Origin: Eutrophocola sp963925675
Lineage (GTDB): Bacteria > Pseudomonadota > Gammaproteobacteria > Pseudomonadales > Pseudohongiellaceae
Length of the DNA: 47,097 bases
Assembly: GCA_963925675.1 (NCBI GenBank)
Contig: CAWUSW010000046.1
Span: 1-47,097 of the forward strand
Direction of reading: 5' to 3'
Positions within the stretch are counted from its first letter, which is position 1. Each line of letters opens with the position of its first letter. The notes beneath the pieces were generated by a model. That model searched no databases. It was not told the origin of the DNA and was given only the letters and a program-made list of their open reading frames with translations. This document shows, in pieces, positions 8,146-16,294 of this stretch. Both the position numbers and the translations under genes were made by a program.

Positions 8146-10022
8146 TAGTGGTCCCGATCAAGGACGATATCCTTTTGGGAGTGGTTCAACTGATCAGGCT
8201 CAAAGATGATCCAGTCTTTAATAACATGGATCTCAAACATGCCCAGATGCTGGCCCAGATGTTGGCCAAGCAGTTTCGATCAGAATTTCAGAGCACACAG
8301 GGACCTTATGATTACCTGGTACAAAAGGGCAGGCTTTCAGCAAAGGATCTTGATGAAATAGAAAAGGGAGTGTCCTTATACGGTGGCACCATTACCAAGA
8401 TGCTCATGGAAGATTACAAGATAGAGTCCGATGAAATCGGTAAATCCCTTGAGCTCTATTACCGTGTGCCTTACATGAAGTACGATCCCAATATCACTTT
8501 GCCTGTGGATCTGATGGAAAACCTTGGAGCCAGTTATCTGAGGAATAATCTCTGGATCCCGGTTTCCGGCAGTAAGGAAGAAGTTACCATCCTGATCAGC
8601 AATCCCAGTGATTACCAGAGAATCATGGAGATTCAGGGCATTCTAAATGCCAAGAACTATGTGTTCAGAATCGGTTTACCTGAAGATATCCTCAAGTATC
8701 TGGGAGGTACCAAGGAAGAAGAGCTTGAAGAAGAAGGCTTTGATGAAGTATTCAAAAGCCTGCAGGATGAAAGCACCATTGAAGTTGATGATGGTGATGA
8801 TGAAAAGGATGATTCTGAGAATGCCGCCGCCGCTTCGGGCATTATCCAGCTGGTAAACAGAATTATTGTCGAATCTGATCGTCTTGGCGGTTCTGATATT
8901 CATATTGAACCAGGTAAGGATAAAAGCCCTGGTATCGTAAGAGTACGTGTAGACGGCATCTGCCGGGAGATTCTTAAAGTTCCGGCAGAACATACAGGTG
9001 CTCTGATTGCTCGTATCAAGGTAATGTCCAGACTCGATATTTCTGAGCGGCGCTTGCCCCAGGATGGTAAATGTAAGTTGAAAATCCGCGGCAGGGCCTT
9101 GGAGCTTCGTGTTGCGACAGTGCCAACAGTGAATGGTGAAAGTGCAGTACTTCGTCTTCTAGCTGCTGGCTCTGCAATGCCACTGGATAAAATGAACCTG
9201 TCTCCCGCGAATATGAAAAACCTCCTGGAAGCTGCCAAGCATCCCCATGGTTTGCTATTGGTAGTGGGGCCCACAGGTTCTGGTAAAACAACAACCCTGC
9301 ACGCGGTGCTGGGTTACCTGAATCAACCTGATCGAAAAATCTGGACCGCTGAAGACCCGGTGGAAATTACCCAGCCAGGCTTACAGCAAGTACAGATGCA
9401 ACCAAAAATTGGCTTTACCTTTGCCGCCGCGATGCGCGCCTTCCTCCGTGCTGACCCGGATATTATTCTGATTGGGGAAATGCGTGATCACGAAACCGCG
9501 TCAATCGGTATTGAAGCCTCACTCACCGGTCACCTTGTATTATCAACCCTCCACACCAACTCAGCCCCGGAGACCATCACACGTCTGCTGGATCTCGGGC
9601 TTGACCCTGTCAACTTCTCTGATGCATTACTGGCCATCCTGGCACAGCGCTTGATCAGAACCCTCTGCGGTAAATGCAAAGAAACCTATAAACCGGAAGA
9701 AAAAGAGCTAAATCACCTAATTGAGCAGTACGGCACAGAAGACTTTAAAACTTTGGGGTTTAATCCTTCTGAAATGGAGTTATGCCGTGCAGTAGGATGT
9801 GGAGAATGCGGTGATACCGGTTATAAGGGGCGTACTGGCGTGCATGAACTGCTGCTTGGAACCCACGAACTTCAGTCCATGATTTATAAAAAGGCTGATC
9901 TTTCGGACCTTACGAAACAAGCAATCAAGGATGGTATGCGGACTTTGAAGCAAGACGGTATTCATAAAATCTTCACTGGCTACACTGATTACGAGCAACT
10001 CCTGAGAATCATAGCTGAGTAA
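8142..10022 (+). CDS. GspE/PilB-family secretion ATPase (C-terminal part of the split GAF-GspE gene)
   Basis: The 626 residues begin with the end of the GAF domain, then an MshEN/GspE N-terminal domain (YDYLVQKGRLSAKDLDEIEKG, YKIESDEIGKSLELYYRVPY). An acidic linker follows (about 205-225), then the ATPase core. Seen there are Walker A VVGPTGSGKTTT (about 373-384), the Asp box TAEDPVEI, Walker B DPDIILIGEMRD (about 438), a His box (STLHTNSAPE), and the zinc-type tetracysteine CGKC...CGEC (about 508 and 552). These are the signatures of type II secretion/type IV pilus assembly ATPases. GAF-bearing versions may respond to a ligand. No gsp or pil structural genes adjoin, so the machine it drives is unknown. 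pilU lies 4 kb away. Confidence 0.85.
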   Translation: MIVVPIKDDILLGVVQLIRLKDDPVFNNMDLKHAQMLAQMLAKQFRSEFQSTQGPYDYLVQKGRLSAKDLDEIEKGVSLYGGTITKMLMEDYKIESDEIGKSLELYYRVPYMKYDPNITLPVDLMENLGASYLRNNLWIPVSGSKEEVTILISNPSDYQRIMEIQGILNAKNYVFRIGLPEDILKYLGGTKEEELEEEGFDEVFKSLQDESTIEVDDGDDEKDDSENAAAASGIIQLVNRIIVESDRLGGSDIHIEPGKDKSPGIVRVRVDGICREILKVPAEHTGALIARIKVMSRLDISERRLPQDGKCKLKIRGRALELRVATVPTVNGESAVLRLLAAGSAMPLDKMNLSPANMKNLLEAAKHPHGLLLVVGPTGSGKTTTLHAVLGYLNQPDRKIWTAEDPVEITQPGLQQVQMQPKIGFTFAAAMRAFLRADPDIILIGEMRDHETASIGIEASLTGHLVLSTLHTNSAPETITRLLDLGLDPVNFSDALLAILAQRLIRTLCGKCKETYKPEEKELNHLIEQYGTEDFKTLGFNPSEMELCRAVGCGECGDTGYKGRTGVHELLLGTHELQSMIYKKADLSDLTKQAIKDGMRTLKQDGIHKIFTGYTDYEQLLRIIAE

Positions 10023-10230
10023 GCCGCGCTTTAGACGCTGAAAACGACGCCTTGGTTCTCCTGGTAGACAGCCTAAACAGCTGTATTGTAATCAGATTGA
10101 AAGGCTGATTTCCCAATTTGTGCACTGTTCCACACTTTGTCTTCGATGAAAGCATGTCAGGACAACGAAATAGCGACAGCTGCGTTTATCATAGGGAAAC
10201 ACCACTTTCGATTTTACTTGGGAGTATCCG

Positions 10231-10524
10231 GTGATTAAAACAGTTATTTTAGGACTTATACTCGGTTGCACACTTGGAGTGGCTCTGGCGGGAGAAATCT
10301 TCATGCGTATAGGCATGCAGCCCGCGACCTTTCTGGTTGTTTTGGCCGGTTTATTAATTGCGGCATTACTGCTCAATAGAGGCATTGCTGTGATCGCTGC
10401 CGCGATTGTGCTGACCACGACTATTCTGCAACCTGATCTAATTGGTCTTGACAGGGATTTGCTTCTGGCCGCTCTTCTTCTCACTGTTTTATACCCAATA
10501 GTATCTCGGATAATGCATCACTGA
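10231..10524 (+). CDS. Small three-helix membrane protein, paralogue of the 13.4-kb protein
   Basis: The 97-residue protein starts at GTG 10231 with GGGAG 6-10 bases upstream. It has three or four hydrophobic segments (IKTVILGLILGCTLGVALAG; FLVVLAGLLIAALLL; IAVIAAAIVLTTTIL; LLLAALLLTVLYPI) with a short LDRDLL motif before the last. The protein encoded at 13408-13716 on the other strand aligns over its whole length: KT-I start, TLG, a GI turn, LLI in helix 2, then (L/I)DRD(L/V)L..A.L and a Pro near the end. No named family was recognised. The two flank the prfC region. Confidence 0.6.
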   Translation: MIKTVILGLILGCTLGVALAGEIFMRIGMQPATFLVVLAGLLIAALLLNRGIAVIAAAIVLTTTILQPDLIGLDRDLLLAALLLTVLYPIVSRIMHH

Positions 10525-11080
10525 TTTGGCATAAATTCAGTAAGTTTGAGGTCATTAATCAACTTAAAGTCTCTCTGGGCTATTAATTTCTCATTGCAAA
10601 AGCTGGCTTGCAATGGCTGAAGGTCAGCACATGGAGTTTATCCGTGCATATTCTAAAAATTAAGCCTTTGCTGCTCTGAAAAGTTGAAGCAAAAAACGCT
10701 ATAAATAAAGGTGTTTTTTAATTCAATGATTTTTGTTTGTTAAAAAGCCCGAAAAATTATGCACAAAAACGGTAGAGTGATATTAGACACTGGAAAAATA
10801 GGGGTTTTGTGAAGATTGTGTTAAACGAATATGTAACACACTGATAAATAACAGAAATAAATTGATTAAATTTTGATCAATTTGTAACAATACAGCTGTT
10901 TTTGGGCACTTCCTTGCCTTCAACAGGTTTTATCCAAAGAGTTATCCACAGATTCTGTGGAAAAATATTTACCTCAAGCATATTTAACACGTTCACATTC
11001 TGTATCGCGGATTTCCGATCTGATGATATACTTTCACCTGTTCCGAAATTCTTCTTCTGGCGACCAATCTGAGACCTTTA
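10525..11080. other. AT-rich intergenic region with inverted repeats and DnaA boxes
   Basis: This 556-base gap holds no convincing gene. It is AT-rich and carries an inverted repeat TGTGTTA...TAACACA (10817-10840), another AATTGAT...ATCAATT (10860-10882), and the DnaA-box cluster listed separately. A TTTATCCGTG at about 10637 is a weaker DnaA-like site. Its position upstream of the 211-residue gene suggests a promoter/regulatory region. Confidence 0.5.
10930..10964. promoter_or_regulatory. Cluster of three DnaA-box-like sites
   Basis: Within 35 bases lie TTATCCAAA (10930-10938, one mismatch), TTATCCACA (10942-10950, perfect) and, in the opposite direction, TGTGGAAAA (10956-10964, i.e. TTTTCCACA). 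The second and third boxes face each other and form an imperfect palindrome, TCCACAG-ATT-CTGTGGA. The cluster sits next to AT-rich DNA. It is about 120 bases upstream of the 211-residue gene. Confidence 0.5.
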
Positions 11081-11716
11081 ATGATCGAAATCGACGAAAA
11101 CATTCCATTCCTCTGGCGTCTGCGTGCCCAGGAAGATGGTGATGGCTTTTGTTTGGTATCAATGGTTGTTCCATTTAATGCGGGAGACCGAAACCTGGAA
11201 CACACAATTGAGACAGATATTGTGAGCCTTACTGCTGATTATAGTGGTGAGGAAGAAGATGAGATCCTGGAATGGAACGAAGATGATATTAGCCTGTTCC
11301 TGAAACTGATCGCTAGTCATTCTGCAGGACAGCCCCAGGTAATCAGCGGGACTATCAAGGTTGATCTTAATGATCGGGATACCATTGAAATCGTCAATAT
11401 TGTTGCTGCTGCCGGCTTTGGCTTGGCCCAGACCGGTGACAGTTACATAGTGGAGTCTGATCACTCACAAATCAGTTTCGTCTGCGAGGTAGGTTCGCAA
11501 ATATCACTGAGCACCGTGACAGGCTACAAACGTGGTGTGGTCGTTGATATGGATGAAGAGCATGTGGTCTGCGTTATGCTGGAAAGAATAGAGCAGGTGT
11601 CATCCTGTCAGGATGATGAAATTCTGCCCCATGATGTTTTATTGGTAAAACGGCACCAGGTTCTTGACCCTCTCTATACTCGCGCTGAACCATTTCAGTC
11701 GGATGTTCTGCATTAG
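11081..11716 (+). CDS. Acidic cytosolic protein of unknown function upstream of prfC
   Basis: The 211-residue protein starts at ATG 11081 and has no signal peptide or membrane segment. It is strongly acidic (SGEEEDEILEWNEDDISLF). Alternating strand-like stretches (GDGFCLVSMVVPFNAGD; TIEIVNIVAAAGFGLAQTGDSYIVES; RGVVVDMDEEHVVCVMLERI) suggest a beta-rich fold. No family was recognised. It precedes prfC by 66 bases in the same direction and may be cotranscribed with it. The DnaA-box cluster lies in its upstream region. Confidence 0.6.
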   Translation: MIEIDENIPFLWRLRAQEDGDGFCLVSMVVPFNAGDRNLEHTIETDIVSLTADYSGEEEDEILEWNEDDISLFLKLIASHSAGQPQVISGTIKVDLNDRDTIEIVNIVAAAGFGLAQTGDSYIVESDHSQISFVCEVGSQISLSTVTGYKRGVVVDMDEEHVVCVMLERIEQVSSCQDDEILPHDVLLVKRHQVLDPLYTRAEPFQSDVLH

Positions 11717-11782
11717 CTGTATTTACACAGTCACCTGATTAGTTCTCCACCCTTTCTGAAAGCATTTAATAAGAAGTAAATT

Positions 11783-13363
11783 ATGAGCCAGTTTGAAGCG
11801 GAAGTTTCCAAACGCCGCACTTTTGCAATTATCTCTCACCCTGATGCCGGTAAAACGACAATTACAGAAAAGCTGCTGCTCTGGGGTAAATTGATCCAGA
11901 AGGCCGGTACAGTCAAAGGCAGAAAATCAGATCGTATGGCAACATCGGACTGGATGACAATGGAGCAGGAAAGGGGAATTTCTGTGACCTCTTCTGTCAT
12001 GCAATTTCCTTATCGCGACAAAATTGTCAATTTACTTGATACCCCGGGACATGAAGATTTTTCCGAAGATACTTACCGTACGCTAACGGCGGTGGATTCA
12101 GTATTAATGGTTATTGATGGTGCCAAGGGGGTTGAGGAAAGAACTGTCAAACTCATGGAAGTCTGTCGTTTAAGAGATACGCCAATTCTGACCTTTATCA
12201 ACAAAATGGATCGCGATATCAGAGATCCTATTGATGTTCTTGATGAAGTAGAAAATATTCTTGGAATTGAATGCGCTCCGATTTATTGGCCCTTGGGGAT
12301 GGGAAAACAATTCCAGGGAATTTATAACCTGTATACAGACACAATTTATGTCTATGACCACAGCCATGCCAATGAAATCAATGAAGTTAAAACTATCAAG
12401 GGACTGAACAGCGATGAAGCCGGCGCCTTGCTAGGCAGCTATGTGGAAGACTTTCGCGATGAAATAGAACTGGTTCGTGGTGCCAGCCATGAATTCAATC
12501 TGCAAGCTTATATAGAGGGCAGGCAGACGCCAGTATTTTTTGGTACAGCACTGGGTAATTTTGGGGTCGAGCAGATGCTCAACGAGTTTGTTGAGTGGGC
12601 ACCGCCACCGCAAAACCGACAGGCACTCAGCAGGGAAGTGGATGCCAGTGAAACAGACTTTTCCGGTTTTATATTCAAGATTCAGGCAAATATGGATCCG
12701 CGCCATCGGGACCGTATAGCGTTTATGCGCATTTGTTCGGGTGCCTATGAGCAAGGCATGAAAATGAAGCATGTGAGAACTGGCAAGGAAATCAGAATCA
12801 GCGATGCTGTCACTTTTCTTGCTGGCGAGCGGGAAGCGGCACACTATGCCGTGTCTGGTGATATCGTTGGCCTGCACAACCATGGCACGATTCAGATCGG
12901 CGATACTTTTACAACTGGTCAGGATTTGCAATATACCGGCATACCGCATTTTGCTCCTGAGCTGTTTAAACGTATCCGCCTGAAAGATCCTTTGAAAGTA
13001 AAGCAACTGCATAAAGGCTTGCGCCAGTTGTCAGAAGAGGGGTCTACACAGGTTTTCATGCCCTTGAACAATAATGATTTAGTTGTCGGTGCGGTTGGTG
13101 TACTGCAGTTTGAAGTCGTGGCTTACAGGTTAAAAGATGAGTATAAGGTGGATTGCGTATACGAGCCGATCAACGTGCATACGGCGAGGTGGATCTACTG
13201 TGATGACGATGCCAAGCTGGCAGAGTTCAGGCGTAAGGCGGGCGATAATCTGGCTATGGATGGTGGAGATTATTTAACTTATCTTGCTCCCACCAGAGTT
13301 AATCTTGAACTGACCCAGGAAAGGTGGCCGGACGTGAGATTTAAGGCTACAAGAGAGCATTAG
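11783..13363 (+). CDS. prfC: Peptide chain release factor 3
   Basis: The 526-residue protein is a translational GTPase of RF3 length (E. coli 529). It has G1 SHPDAGKT (18-25), the switch region with MTMEQERGISVTSSVMQF, G3 DTPGHEDF and G4 NKMDRD. The C-terminus carries the RF3-specific domains (QLSEEGSTQVF, VVGAVGVLQFEVVAYRL). RF3-GTP removes RF1 or RF2 from the ribosome after peptide release. A GAAG ribosome-binding site precedes the ATG. It runs convergently into the small membrane protein gene; the 44-base gap is T-rich but has only a weak AAGTT/AACTT hairpin. Confidence 0.95.
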   Translation: MSQFEAEVSKRRTFAIISHPDAGKTTITEKLLLWGKLIQKAGTVKGRKSDRMATSDWMTMEQERGISVTSSVMQFPYRDKIVNLLDTPGHEDFSEDTYRTLTAVDSVLMVIDGAKGVEERTVKLMEVCRLRDTPILTFINKMDRDIRDPIDVLDEVENILGIECAPIYWPLGMGKQFQGIYNLYTDTIYVYDHSHANEINEVKTIKGLNSDEAGALLGSYVEDFRDEIELVRGASHEFNLQAYIEGRQTPVFFGTALGNFGVEQMLNEFVEWAPPPQNRQALSREVDASETDFSGFIFKIQANMDPRHRDRIAFMRICSGAYEQGMKMKHVRTGKEIRISDAVTFLAGEREAAHYAVSGDIVGLHNHGTIQIGDTFTTGQDLQYTGIPHFAPELFKRIRLKDPLKVKQLHKGLRQLSEEGSTQVFMPLNNNDLVVGAVGVLQFEVVAYRLKDEYKVDCVYEPINVHTARWIYCDDDAKLAEFRRKAGDNLAMDGGDYLTYLAPTRVNLELTQERWPDVRFKATREH

Positions 13364-13407
13364 TTTTTATCTTGCATCTTTCAAGTTGCGTGAACTTTCT
13401 TTTGTTC

Positions 13408-13716
13408 TTATTTTTTTTGGACAAACTCACTGTAGGCGAAAGGGAAAATAATCATCAGAATAGCCAGTACAATTAATACATCGCGATCGATGTAATACTG
13501 GATCAGATATTCTTCCGGTAAATTTATGGGCAGGCTCACTAATAAAACAATAACGATTAGCCCTATGCTGCGAAAAGCGACCATGCAGGTTATCAGAAGA
13601 GCTCCCAGGCCGATAAACATGTAGTTTGTCCCGATTCCAAACATCTCCAGCAAACTGGAGCTGAGAGTAATACCCAGCGTCATAAAAACGACAATTGCTA
13701 CTATAGCTGTTTTCAT
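13408..13716 (-). CDS. Small three-helix membrane protein, paralogue of the 10.2-kb protein
   Basis: The 102-residue protein has hydrophobic segments at about 3-22 (TAIVAIVVFMTLGITLSSSL), 32-47 (YMFIGLGALLITCMVA) and 50-63 (IGLIVIVLLVSLPI), then IDRDVLIVLAILMIIFPFAY. Aligned with the protein at 10231-10524, it shares the KT-I opening, TLG at the end of helix 1, GI and LLI in the middle, and the (L/I)DRD(L/V)L signature before the last helix. The gene is on the opposite strand, convergent with prfC. Its function is unknown; it is likely an inner-membrane protein. Confidence 0.6.
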   Translation of the reverse strand: MKTAIVAIVVFMTLGITLSSSLLEMFGIGTNYMFIGLGALLITCMVAFRSIGLIVIVLLVSLPINLPEEYLIQYYIDRDVLIVLAILMIIFPFAYSEFVQKK

Positions 13717-13919
13717 AAATATGGGTGCCTGAATATCCTTACGGAGAAGTACTTAAATTACTTCAGAATTGTTTAAAAACAATGAATTAAAGATGAAGGG
13801 TGTTCAGTAATTGACGCTTGCAGAAAAACCCATTGGCAAGACTTCCCAGAGAGCAGAAAAAGGATATGAGTCACTTATTTATAAATCTTTTATAACTGGT
13901 TATGAGCAGTTATGACAAG

Positions 13920-15068
13920 CTATAAGAAATTATCATCTTCTTTGCCATCATCTTCGTTAACGAGAGATAGTCCGCCGGTACGGTCCTCTTTATCATCACC
14001 ACCCACTTCACTTTCTGCAAGCTGTACTTTAAGGCGCAGATTGTTGGCTGAGTCGGCATTTTTGAGGGCTTCTTCAAGTGTAATTCTACCTTCGCGGTAC
14101 AAGTGAAAAAGAGCGGAATCAAATGTTCTCATTCCCTGGCCTTCAGATTTCTCCATCACTTCCTTGATTTCTTCGACCTTGCCGTTTTTGATAAGATCCT
14201 GCACGCGAGGGGTACCAAGAAGAATTTCAATAGCGGCAGCTCGCTTGCCATCCACTGTGGGAACCAAACGCTGGGAAACAATGCCGCGCAGATTGAGAGA
14301 CATATCCAGATAGAGCTGCTTATGCCTTTCTTCCGGGAAAAAGTTGATGATGCGGTCCAGTGCCTGGTTGGCATTATTGGCATGCAAGGTTGAAAGACAA
14401 AGATGCCCGGTCTCAGCAAAAGCCAGGGCATGCTCCATCGTTTCCTGAGTTCGGATTTCACCAATGAGAATTACATCTGGCGCCTGTCTTAGTGTATTTT
14501 TCAATGCTTCTTCATAAGAAATTGTGTCCACCCCAACTTCACGCTGGTTTACGATGGATTTTTTATGTTGATGAACAAATTCAACCGGGTCTTCAATAGT
14601 AATGATATGGCCGTCTGAATTGGTATTTCTGTAATCAATCAGGGACGCAAGTGACGTAGATTTACCTGAGCCGGTTCCTCCTACAAAAAGGACCAGTCCA
14701 TTTTTATGCATCATCAGCTTGGTAAGAGTCTCTGGTAATCCCAGGTCCTTGAAGTTCGGAATATCAGTCTTGATGTTACGGGCAACAATACCGACTTCAT
14801 TGCGTTGTTGGAAAATATTGACACGAAAGCGCCCGATACCTTCTTCAAACAGTGCCAGATTCATTTCAGGGCTGTGTTCAAATTCTGCAATCTGGTCAGC
14901 ACTCATGATGGAATAGGCGATTTTTTTGGTATAACCGGGTGGAAGAGCTTTCTCCGTCATCGGCATTAATCTGCCCATTGCTTTCATGCTGGGTGGAGCA
15001 CCCGTGGTAAGGAACAAATCGGAACCGTCTTTTTCAATCATTACTTTGAGAAGGTCTTTTAATTCCAT
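13920..15068 (-). CDS. pilU: Type IV pilus retraction ATPase PilU
   Basis: The 382-residue protein has the PilT-type N-terminal domain (LLKVMIEKDGSDLFLTTGAPP) and a RecA-like core. Walker A is GGTGSGKST at 130-138; the GG in place of PilT's GP is typical of PilU. The Asp box is TIEDPVEFVHQHK, Walker B is APDVILIGEIR and the His box is TGHLCLSTLHANNANQ. The length equals that of Pseudomonas PilU, and the C-terminal tail is acidic and longer than PilT's. PilU assists PilT in pilus retraction for twitching motility and DNA uptake. PilT is usually just upstream but is absent here; pyrB lies 61 bases upstream instead. Confidence 0.88.
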   Translation of the reverse strand: MELKDLLKVMIEKDGSDLFLTTGAPPSMKAMGRLMPMTEKALPPGYTKKIAYSIMSADQIAEFEHSPEMNLALFEEGIGRFRVNIFQQRNEVGIVARNIKTDIPNFKDLGLPETLTKLMMHKNGLVLFVGGTGSGKSTSLASLIDYRNTNSDGHIITIEDPVEFVHQHKKSIVNQREVGVDTISYEEALKNTLRQAPDVILIGEIRTQETMEHALAFAETGHLCLSTLHANNANQALDRIINFFPEERHKQLYLDMSLNLRGIVSQRLVPTVDGKRAAAIEILLGTPRVQDLIKNGKVEEIKEVMEKSEGQGMRTFDSALFHLYREGRITLEEALKNADSANNLRLKVQLAESEVGGDDKEDRTGGLSLVNEDDGKEDDNFL

Positions 15069-15129
15069 AGTGACAGCCTTTCGGATCAGTTATTACTGAT
15101 GTGAATGTTAATTAAATGTTTCTAGATAC

Positions 15130-16143
15130 TTATTCAAATCGTTTTTCAGTGTACCAGTTTACCGTAACAGCAGAATCATGGACCTGATCCTGTACTCCCA
15201 GAGTCAGAACAAAAAGCGCCATACGAATGAGGACGCCATTGTCGGTCTGGCGAAATATAGCCAGATTGGGGTGCTGATTCAGGTCGTTATCAAGCTCATT
15301 GGCTTCTGCCCGTGAATCCCTCGGTAATGGATGCATAATAACGGTATTGGGTTTGCAGTGACTCGTGTAGATTTCCTGGTTCAGGCGAAATCGCCCTCTG
15401 TAGATATCTGCTTCTTTTCTATCCTCAAAGCGCTCTTCCTGAATTCGTGTAAGGTAAACAGTATCGTTTCCTTTAAGGCCACTTTCCATATCCTCAGTTT
15501 CAATCACCGTGTTGCCGTTATTGCGTAATGCCTCGACAATCTCTTCCGGCATTTTTAATTCTGCAGGAGAGATGAGGGTAAAAGAGACCTTTTCATATAG
15601 GTTCAAAAGTTTGCACAGGGAGTGGACAGTTCGCCCATATTTGAGGTCACCGACCATAGCAATGCGGATACCATTTAAGTCATCGCCTATGCCAAGCTCT
15701 TTTTTAATAGTGTACAAATCCAGCAGGGCTTGGGAAGGATGCTCGGAAGGGCCATCGCCCGCATTGATGACAGGAACCCGGCTGGCACGGGAAAATTCGT
15801 CCACCGATCCGGCAACCGGATGACGCATGGCAATAATGTCACTATATCCGCTGATTACTCGTGCCGTATCATAAAGGGATTCTCCCTTGGTGATGGCAGA
15901 AGCCTTGATATCGGTGGTTTCACGCACTTGCCCACCTAGCAGGTTAAAGGCGCAACCAAAACTGACTCTGGTCCGCGTGCTGGGCTCAAAAAACAAATTG
16001 CCGAGAATAGCGCCATCAAGGACGCGAGTATGCATTTTACGCTGTGCGTAGGGCTCCATCTCATCAGCTACAAGAAATAATTCTTTTACATCATTTTTAT
16101 CAAATTGACTGATGGAAAGTATATGTGAGCCGAGAAAATTCAT
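15130..16143 (-). CDS. pyrB: Aspartate carbamoyltransferase catalytic subunit
   Basis: The 337-residue protein has the carbamoyl-phosphate-binding motif FFEPSTRTRVSF. Further family motifs are MRHPVAGSVDEF, INAGDGPSEHPSQALLDLYT, the aspartate-domain VGDLKYGRTVHSL, YLTRIQEERF and MHPLPRD. It condenses carbamoyl phosphate and aspartate in the first committed step of pyrimidine synthesis. No pyrI or pyrC follows. It may be transcribed with pilU, 61 bases downstream. Two in-phase copies of CAAGTCT lie upstream at 16171-16184, a trace of the heptad repeats described elsewhere. Confidence 0.93.
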   Translation of the reverse strand: MNFLGSHILSISQFDKNDVKELFLVADEMEPYAQRKMHTRVLDGAILGNLFFEPSTRTRVSFGCAFNLLGGQVRETTDIKASAITKGESLYDTARVISGYSDIIAMRHPVAGSVDEFSRASRVPVINAGDGPSEHPSQALLDLYTIKKELGIGDDLNGIRIAMVGDLKYGRTVHSLCKLLNLYEKVSFTLISPAELKMPEEIVEALRNNGNTVIETEDMESGLKGNDTVYLTRIQEERFEDRKEADIYRGRFRLNQEIYTSHCKPNTVIMHPLPRDSRAEANELDNDLNQHPNLAIFRQTDNGVLIRMALFVLTLGVQDQVHDSAVTVNWYTEKRFE

Positions 16144-16294
16144 CTGGCGATTATATGACTAAATTAGACACAAGTCTCAAGTCTGAAGGGGCTAAGATTA
16201 ACCTTTTGTGAAATTTATCGAGGACATAGACAGGCAGGGGCCTGTAAATCCATCAAGTGGTATGGCTACTGGTGCTGGTTCACTTTTATGGACA

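Noticed and set aside
10525..11080. Chromosomal replication origin
   Set aside because: Only three DnaA boxes, and no dnaA, mnmG, parAB or rpmH nearby; kept only as a DnaA-box cluster.
12431..13012. 193-codon open frame on the minus strand opposite prfC
   Set aside because: It is antisense to prfC with no family pattern.
13364..13407. Terminator between prfC and the small membrane protein gene
   Set aside because: T-rich, but the best stem is only AAGTT/AACTT, too weak to call.
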